Source: Prostheceraeus crozeri
Lineage: Eukaryota > Platyhelminthes > Polycladida > Euryleptidae
Length of the DNA stretch: 64,000 nt
Direction: 5' to 3'
Assembly: GCA_907163375.1 (NCBI GenBank)
Contig: CAJQUW010011238.1
Location: 31,560 to 95,559, forward strand
Shown here: piece by piece, positions 58,201 through 64,000 of the stretch
Numbering within the stretch: position 1 is the stretch's first letter
How the letters are laid out: each line of letters starts with the position of its first letter
Program-made: the position numbers and the translations under genes
The notes under the pieces: model-generated
Database searches by the model: none
Told to the model about the DNA's origin: nothing
The model's input: only the letters and a program-made list of their open reading frames with translations

Positions 58201-58399
58201 GGCCTCAGCCACACTGCGAGCTTTTCCAAACGTTTCCGAGCAAAGCGTTTTGCAGCAAATATAAAGTCATCATTACAGCAGTTGTAGACTGCCACACTGG
58301 GAGCAAAGCAAACGCGAGCGATTAATAGCTTACGGACATACGTTTGCTCGAGACGCTCGGGACGCTCGTGTTTGCTTTGCTTTCAGTGTGGCTGAGGCC
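58201..58399 (-). repeat. MITE with GGCCTCAG ends, copy 2
   Basis: Ends GGCCTCAGCCACACTG and CAGTGTGGCTGAGGCC are perfect inverted repeats. Left flank TAA, right flank AAA. Homologous to 29214-29401 but inverted. Confidence 0.8.
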
Positions 58400-59422
58400 A
58401 AAGACAGACGAATTCACGAAAGAGCTGGTAATCAGCCATTCACACGCCAGTAATGATAACCTAGGCGTCATCTTCACTTTAACATCAACGCTATTCTCAC
58501 ATGTTTTCTAAGGTGAATGAGGCTAAGATTTCTATGTATATACTAGGATTGCTAGGACATCCTGTTTATGTCAGAATCCTATGTATAGTGTCAAATTCGG
58601 AAAGTTCACAATTAAACGTTGTCAGAAAAATTTTCCTTCAAAGCATGTTGGTCTACTTCAGTATGCCGCTGTAGGTTGGCGCATTCTTCGAGCTGAGCTT
58701 AGATGATGTCAATTCATTTCGCCTAATAAATACTATCTCCCTTACCGACATGAAAGAAAAATGAAAATGTTAGAAAGCTTTTGTTTTTTTTATCTTTTTC
58801 GTTTTCGTTAACGAAAACAAAAAAATGCCAAGGACGAAAATGTCTTCGTTCATGTCAATGAAAACAACACTGATTTCAAGAAATTCAGTCGCTATCAGCA
58901 AATATAAACATGCAATGTAGCTAATTTTCACGTATAGCATGTTTCTGGCATTACAGTTGCTGTATTTCACACAAAGCAGCCTTTTTTAATTTTTTGTTTG
59001 TCAACACATTAAATAGTGTCTTCAATTTAAAAGAAACTATCCAAGAAAGCTGAAATTAAAAAAGCAAAAGAAACGAACAAAAACAATAAAGAATAAACAA
59101 CTTCAAAAGCATTTTTTCTATCCCTATTCATCACTTGAACAAGAGCGCGGTATCATTGACTCTTACCCGAAAATGTTTCATTCTCATTGGTGGATGATGT
59201 TATTATCATGCCTAAGCATGGACTTCAGAGAAGATTTAGATACATCTTATATTACCTGGTTGAATTGTATTTACATAATTGCAGGCATCGCGTCTTAAAT
59301 TCTGCATTTGCTTGTCCCATTAATGTAAATGTATGTGACTTTTATTTTGGCTTGCATAAGCAGATGACTAGATATGTAAATGAGCAACGTATAAGCTTCA
59401 GAATCGATGCTTTCATTGATGA

Positions 59423-59911
59423 ATGCGTACTGAAAACCATACAGCGCTCGTGCACAGGATATCCATCAGCATGAAGAAACGTCTCCTGTGCCTATCTATT
59501 CTGTTTTTCGTTGTCTTGCCTGAGGCAGAAATGCTGGATTCTAAGACAGTTTACAAATTGCTCAAAAATTATGATAAAAAAGCAGCCAGGGATGCCTTTC
59601 TTAAATCGGACAAGAAAGTCTATATAGTACAACAAATACCATATCTATTCAAGTTTGATGAGGAATCAGGTACAGCGTCATTCCGTCTAGCCTTCTATCG
59701 TCTGTGGAAAGACACTACCTTGCCACTCAATGTACCATTTCCAAAAAGGCGCTTTATCACAAAAGCTCCTGATAACTTTCTATGGATGCCACCAAGCTTG
59801 CTTTCAAGTGAAGCGGTACGTTGTAGATTTTACATTCGACCAGATCAGTGGGTTCTAGGAGGTTGCAATACTGATTTTGAAAAGGAATGTCGACAGGCAT
59901 CTGGTTATCGG
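59423..59911 (+). CDS. Cys-loop ligand-gated ion channel-like exon, N-terminal
   Basis: In-frame ATGs at 59423 and 59471; the second gives a clean signal peptide (MKKRLLCLSILFFVVLPEAE), so I prefer it. An acceptor-like gctcgtgcacag at 59447-59458 suggests an upstream non-coding exon. After the leader come KLLKNYDKKAARDAFLKSDK and VYIVQQIPYLFKFDEESGTA, then FRLAFYRLWKDTTL and ITKAPDNFLWMPPSLLSS, which follow the pentameric receptor extracellular-domain pattern LLxxYDxxVRP, ...WxDxRL..., ...DxxWxP.... The exon ends at a good donor (TATCG|GTAAGT). Membrane segments and the Cys-loop would lie in later exons, not found in this window. Divergent from nicotinic or glycine receptors; ligand unknown. 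Confidence 0.55.
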
Positions 59912-60872
59912 TAAGTACGAGTACAAAGAATAACAAATTCTGGCCAATGTGTCTTCTAGTAGGGCCTAAAAACGTATACCTTTTTCTTGATAGCCACTAG
60001 CAGACCTGCAGTATCAAATGCCATCAAAGTTTCAGGCATCCACATTTTCACATTGCCTTAGTGGGTTAGTTCGGCCTGCTCATAGGCCGCAAGATGGCAG
60101 CCCCATCAAACAGCTAGTCAGCGTAGGGTTAACACCGCTGCCTGATTAATCCCCTCTGTTAGGAAAGCGAAACAAAATCACAACCTGAATGACTCAGTTG
60201 GAGACAAAGCATGCATCATATCATGTGCAAAATAAGTTGATGTCATTAATCAAGTTAGTTAATATTTCTTTTATTTGCACATCACACCCAGCAGCAGGTT
60301 ATAAATCCTATTATTTAATCGGAGGCACGGTTATTTAGCAATGTTCAAGGTTTTAATAGAGTATATCATACTTTGTACATACCTGAAGGACAGTTTGAAA
60401 ATGATAGATATGTGATAGCAGCAGAACAACTTCTGTTACCGACCTCCGATTTAGGCTTTTAGCAAGTGACAGAAATTTGTCCGCTCTCATGCCAATGAAA
60501 GTGATCAGTTTTCATCATCAACTGTTAGTTAAACAATGTATTTGTTCCTATCCACTATTTTCTAGTCGTTCCGTAGTAAATGTCATAGAAATCTGATCGC
60601 GTTCCTTGCCAAATATCTACAGGTTTTCCTACACGACAACGTCAACTACCGAATCAAGAGCGGCACCTTAATTTCTAAAACGTTAAAAGATAAAATATTA
60701 CGTCATTTCACAATTGAGAGCGACAACAATAAATAAACTGCAGCAAAATAGCTCAATTGTGTCTCTATCAGATTAGTGAGCGGTATTTCACGTGAAGAAT
60801 AAATGATATCTATTCGCTTTGATCCAAAGCCCTATATAGATGTCTTCACATCTGCTAAATTAACTTATCAAT
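59912..60872. other. Intron-like interval
   Basis: Begins with the donor of the receptor-like exon; no later exon recognised. The following transposon relic would lie in that intron. Confidence 0.35.
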
Positions 60873-61808
60873 ATGGAGCGCCAGCGAATACCTTCTGATG
60901 TTAAACGCAGAATCATTATGGCTCACGAAGCCGGAAGATGATTATATTGAAGCCGCTCGAGTTCTCGGGTGTAAAACGGGGTACTGCGTATTCAATAGTA
61001 CATCGTTATATACTTGAAGGAGTCATTGAGCATCCCAGAGGAGGAAGACGACACCAAAAGATGGACGAAGATATGGCAAATACTGTGGTAGAGATTGTTG
61101 AATCCCAACCGGAATTCACGTTAGCCCAAATCAAAGCTGATCTATAAGCGCGGATGCCGGACAAGCCATCTGTCTCAATTCAAACTATCAGCACATGTCT
61201 GAGAAATCGTCTTATCATCTTAAAGAAAATGGAGACTGTTCAAGTCAACCGCAATAGCCATGACGTCAAAGTGGAAAGGGCCGAGTATGCGAACTGGTAT
61301 CTGCACACGATCAACGCAAACCATCCGCCAACATTTATTTTTGTGGACGAATCCGGCTTTAATTTATGGATCAGTCGCACACGAGGTCGTGCCAGACGGG
61401 GAGAGCGAGCTGTCAGGATTGTTCATGGACAGCGCGGGCGGAATTTTACTCTCATCTTGGCGGTCTCTAATGAAGGTGTCGTCCATCATGAATTCTACGA
61501 AGGCGGAACCTCCTGGTGAGAGATGTAACTCCTGGCTGGAAGAAGCGTCCGTTGCGGCTGGGGCTGGACCTCGTGTATTCGTCATGGATAATGCTCCGTG
61601 CCACATAGAGCCCGTGAAGTCAGTTTGCGAGAGGGACACTCTATTATGTACTTACCGCCCTACTCTCCATTTCTCAATCGCAGAGAACATGTTTTCCATG
61701 TGGAAAGCGGCTTTCAAGAGAGAAGTAGCTGAGATTCGTGAGCAGTTACACAACTACACTGGACAACAGCGGAATTTGACCTTACTGCAACTGCCTCCCA
61801 AAACATGA
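60873..61808 (+). pseudogene. IS630/Tc1-mariner-type transposase, broken
   Basis: From ATG 60873: MERQRIPSDVKRRIIMAHEA, frameshift, then helix-turn-helix ARVLGVKRGTAYSIVHRYI and a basic GGRRHQK; a TAA at 61145-61147; TISTCLRNRLI; first aspartate in FIFVDESGFNLW; second in RVFVMDNAPCH; catalytic glutamate in AENMFSMWKAAF, preceded in another frame by LPPYSPFLN. At least four lesions. It belongs to a different branch from the DD34E Tc1 copies at 10.3 and 62.9 kb. Terminal repeats not identified. Confidence 0.85.
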
Positions 61809-61958
61809 GTGCCATCACTGCAAATAAGAGGGAAGGTCTTCCAGACGTATGGGCAGATTGATGTCTAGACTAATTAATGGCGAGGATGTCCTACAAAACC
61901 ATCAATGAATATTACGGTACTTGTTTTGTTTCATAATGGAATAAAAAATTTCAAGAGT

Positions 61959-62120
61959 ATCAAAACTTTTTCGTATTGACTTAACTTTTCGTAAAAAAAG
62001 TTTTTAATGACTTACTGTATTACCTTAATGAATTAAAATAAATTATCAAACTTTTCCTTTTGACATATTTTACCTTTTCGAATTAAAAAAATTATCAAAA
62101 CTTTTTGTATTGACTTACCT
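61959..62120. repeat. Degenerate AT-rich tandem repeat
   Basis: Units beginning ATCAAAACTTTTTCG or similar start at 61959, 62044 and 62093 with tattgacttac(c) following two of them. May be the eroded end of the preceding transposon. Confidence 0.55.
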
Positions 62121-62461
62121 GTTAAATAAAATATAATTGAATATGAAATAAAGCCGTTTATGATTTCAGGTTGCCGCTCATTAAACTTATAAATCCATTA
62201 ATAAACTCACTTATTATCACTACCGATTAAAAACAATATCATTCAATTGAAAACGCTGCTGATTAACAGAAATACCGTTGTTGTATCTTAAAACATATTC
62301 TTTAATCTGATAGTCGCATTGTCGAACTGGAAAACCTGTATTGCTTCAGATGCAATCGTTTTACACTTGTCTAGATTTCAGAAAATAAAGGACCAGCCAT
62401 TAATTCATAGGATGAGAGAAGTCCTTGCTTTGATGGTTTTTTTCTTTATTGTATCAACATG

Positions 62462-62512
62462 TGCGAGGCCTTTCAGTCGCTACAGGCGACCATCGTCAGG
62501 CAAGTGATCGAT
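62462..62512 (-). ncRNA. Hammerhead-like motif, isolated
   Basis: Minus strand: CTGACGA (plus 62493-62499), helix II GTCGC/GCGAC with loop CTGTA, GAAA (62471-62474), palindromic AGGCCT as helix III, C at the cleavage site, then GCACATG partly pairing with CACTTGC to form helix I (5 of 7). Downstream on that strand is TTGATACAATAAAG, a plausible retroelement tail. Extra T before helix II makes it imperfect. Confidence 0.4.
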
Positions 62513-62860
62513 ATTTGTCTAGATATCGATTGAGTAAGTCTATCATGCCATTCTACGTAACATTTCCTATTGACAACGCGTGCACTTAGTGAGTTAGTTC
62601 ACACTCAGCTATCTATGATTTTAGACGTCATTATTCTTTCTGCATTAGCTGCATAAGTCAATCACTGGATATCCATGGTCAATCATACAGCGCATTTCTT
62701 AAATGTAAGTTGAACAGTCTACAGTCCGCTATCTATGACTTCTGATGTGCATTGCCTTATCAATATACTCTCCTTTTAATCTGACCAATGGTCAAAGAAT
62801 TCATGAATTCATAGAAATATAATCGGGTAGCAAGCATCTTTCAGAAACGGTATTAAAGTA

Positions 62861-64000
62861 CAGATTGTTTCATAAAAAATGGATCACCCTTAAACATCGC
62901 CTTAACTTCCAATTTGTCTAACTCCGCCAAACTTGAACGAATTTCTCTGAAATTTGGAAGATATGTCAGTTGTGCTTACTAATATCATTGTTGGAAATTT
63001 CAAGCATGAATATTGAGTTGTTTTCCTGTTATAGATAAAAAAATAGTAGATAATTTGATCTTCATTTAGCAATGTTACACAAAATCATACCTCACTCTTA
63101 TAAAATTACATTTGTTTCCTTTGTTATGTTATATGTTGTTCTACAAGCCAAAAGCGATCAAGCAAAACAAAAATAAAGAAAATCGGTCAATCAGAGCCAG
63201 TATAGCACCATTATTCATCAACAATAATGTAACTGCTACATGTGATTAACTGGACTTCATGTTCCATAGCTTCCTGACTTCGTTGCGGTGGTGTTGGCAG
63301 CACTCCTGATTGCTTTCAGCTAGAAATCTATCTCTTACCGGTTGAAAACAATACAAAGCACAACTGAACAATAACGAGATCGCATTCACAAAAGGCAAGT
63401 GTCAGCCTTGCTAGAACTAGGGTTGTTTTCTTTGCGAGCTACAAGCAAGCGACTAAATGTCCCTTACACAAATGTGCATCGATGGCATAATGATGATTTT
63501 CGACTCTGTCGTAAAGAGGGCTCTGGCCGTCCACGCAAAACATCCAAACGTAGAGACCGCCTAATTTTGAGATTTGTTAAAGTTGATCCAAGTCTCCCGT
63601 TAACTGAGATGGCTGCACTAGTCTCGTCTATTTCTAAGTCCACTATTCGTAGAAGACTTATTGAGTCGAATTTCAAGAGCTGTAAGAGGCCCTCTCAGAT
63701 CGGATTATCAGATCAGCATACAAAAAGACGTCTCAGATGGGCAATGAGTCATTGTCACTGGCGAAATCAATTGGATCGGGTTGTCTGGTCTGATGAGGCA
63801 TCAGTCCGTCTGAAGGATAGTGATGGTCTTATCTATGTGACCACCACGTGGATGTTTTACGAATGAACATTGGCCAAATGACAGATCAACCTGGTGATCC
63901 ATCGACTTGGTTATTTATGGATGATAATGCTACGTGTCACAGGAGTAGTAGAGTCAACTTATGCAAGTCTCAATTAGGGCTTAGAATATTATCTTGGCCA
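62861..64000 (+). mobile_element. Tc1-like transposon, copy B (cut by window end)
   Basis: Starts CAGATTGTTTCATAAAAAAT after TA at 62859-62860. Near-identical to copy A (10316-11942) in inverted orientation, including about 500 non-coding bases before the transposase. Compared with copy A, roughly 110-130 bases are missing after the first catalytic block (about 63826-63845). Confidence 0.92.
63381..63990 (+). pseudogene. Tc1 transposase, copy B, internal deletion
   Basis: One frame covers the helix-turn-helix, GSGRPRKTSKRRDRLILRF and WSDEASVRLKDSDG without the frameshift seen in copy A, then a deletion shifts it out of frame to a stop at 63864-63866. The second-aspartate region (WLFMDDNATCH) resumes in another frame at about 63908-63940. 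The start is GTG with no upstream in-frame ATG. Non-functional. Confidence 0.88.

Overview
The window is AT-rich animal nuclear DNA. Evidence: spliced genes with GT/AG introns, single-gene units, TATA and TACATGTA-type simple sequence, and a dense mix of eukaryotic transposons (piggyBac, Tc1/mariner, PIF/Harbinger, hAT, Penelope-like and several non-LTR lineages). This mixture, and Penelope-like elements carrying GIY-YIG and hammerhead motifs, suggests an aquatic invertebrate; I cannot place it more precisely. Nearly everything recognisable is a mobile element or its remains. The only convincing host-gene exon is a signal-peptide plus Cys-loop-receptor-like extracellular exon at about 59.4-59.9 kb.

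Layout. 0-3.4 kb: a head-to-head pair of SINE-like copies, each with a hammerhead ribozyme motif, next to a structurally complete piggyBac element (TTAA duplication, apparently intact transposase exon). 3.5-6.9 kb: a hairpin MITE, a dead mariner fragment fused to a Penelope-like remnant, and a LINE remnant. 7.2-9.7 kb: a young Penelope-like element with 699-bp inverted arms. 10.3-11.9 kb: a broken Tc1 element. 12.9-14.0 kb: a second LINE remnant. 14-34 kb: mostly unrecognised DNA with a degraded Penelope-like copy (22-23.9 kb), MITEs, and Tc1, P-like and hAT remains. 34.9-40.6 kb: a non-LTR retrotransposon split exactly inside its reverse-transcriptase gene by a complete two-gene Harbinger element. 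43.1-43.6 kb: a non-autonomous piggyBac. 44.3-49.3 kb: a 4.95-kb DNA transposon with 4-bp target duplication, subterminal iterons and a damaged transposase of a superfamily I cannot assign firmly (Sola is the best candidate). 50-54 kb: hAT-type and other MITEs. 54-59 kb: almost featureless. 60.9-61.8 kb: a broken IS630/Tc1-like transposase. 62.9 kb to the end: a second copy of the 10.3-kb Tc1 element in opposite orientation, cut by the window edge.

Most striking theme: hammerhead-ribozyme-like cores occur in at least four unrelated retroelement copies, and in the consensus each has a six-base palindrome as its two-base-pair helix III (ACATGT, ACGCGT, ACCGGT, AGGCCT). That arrangement is known from metazoan retroelement hammerheads that act as dimers. 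The second theme is nesting, with target duplications that allow insertion events to be read (Harbinger into LINE; piggyBac and PLE insertions with matching flanks).
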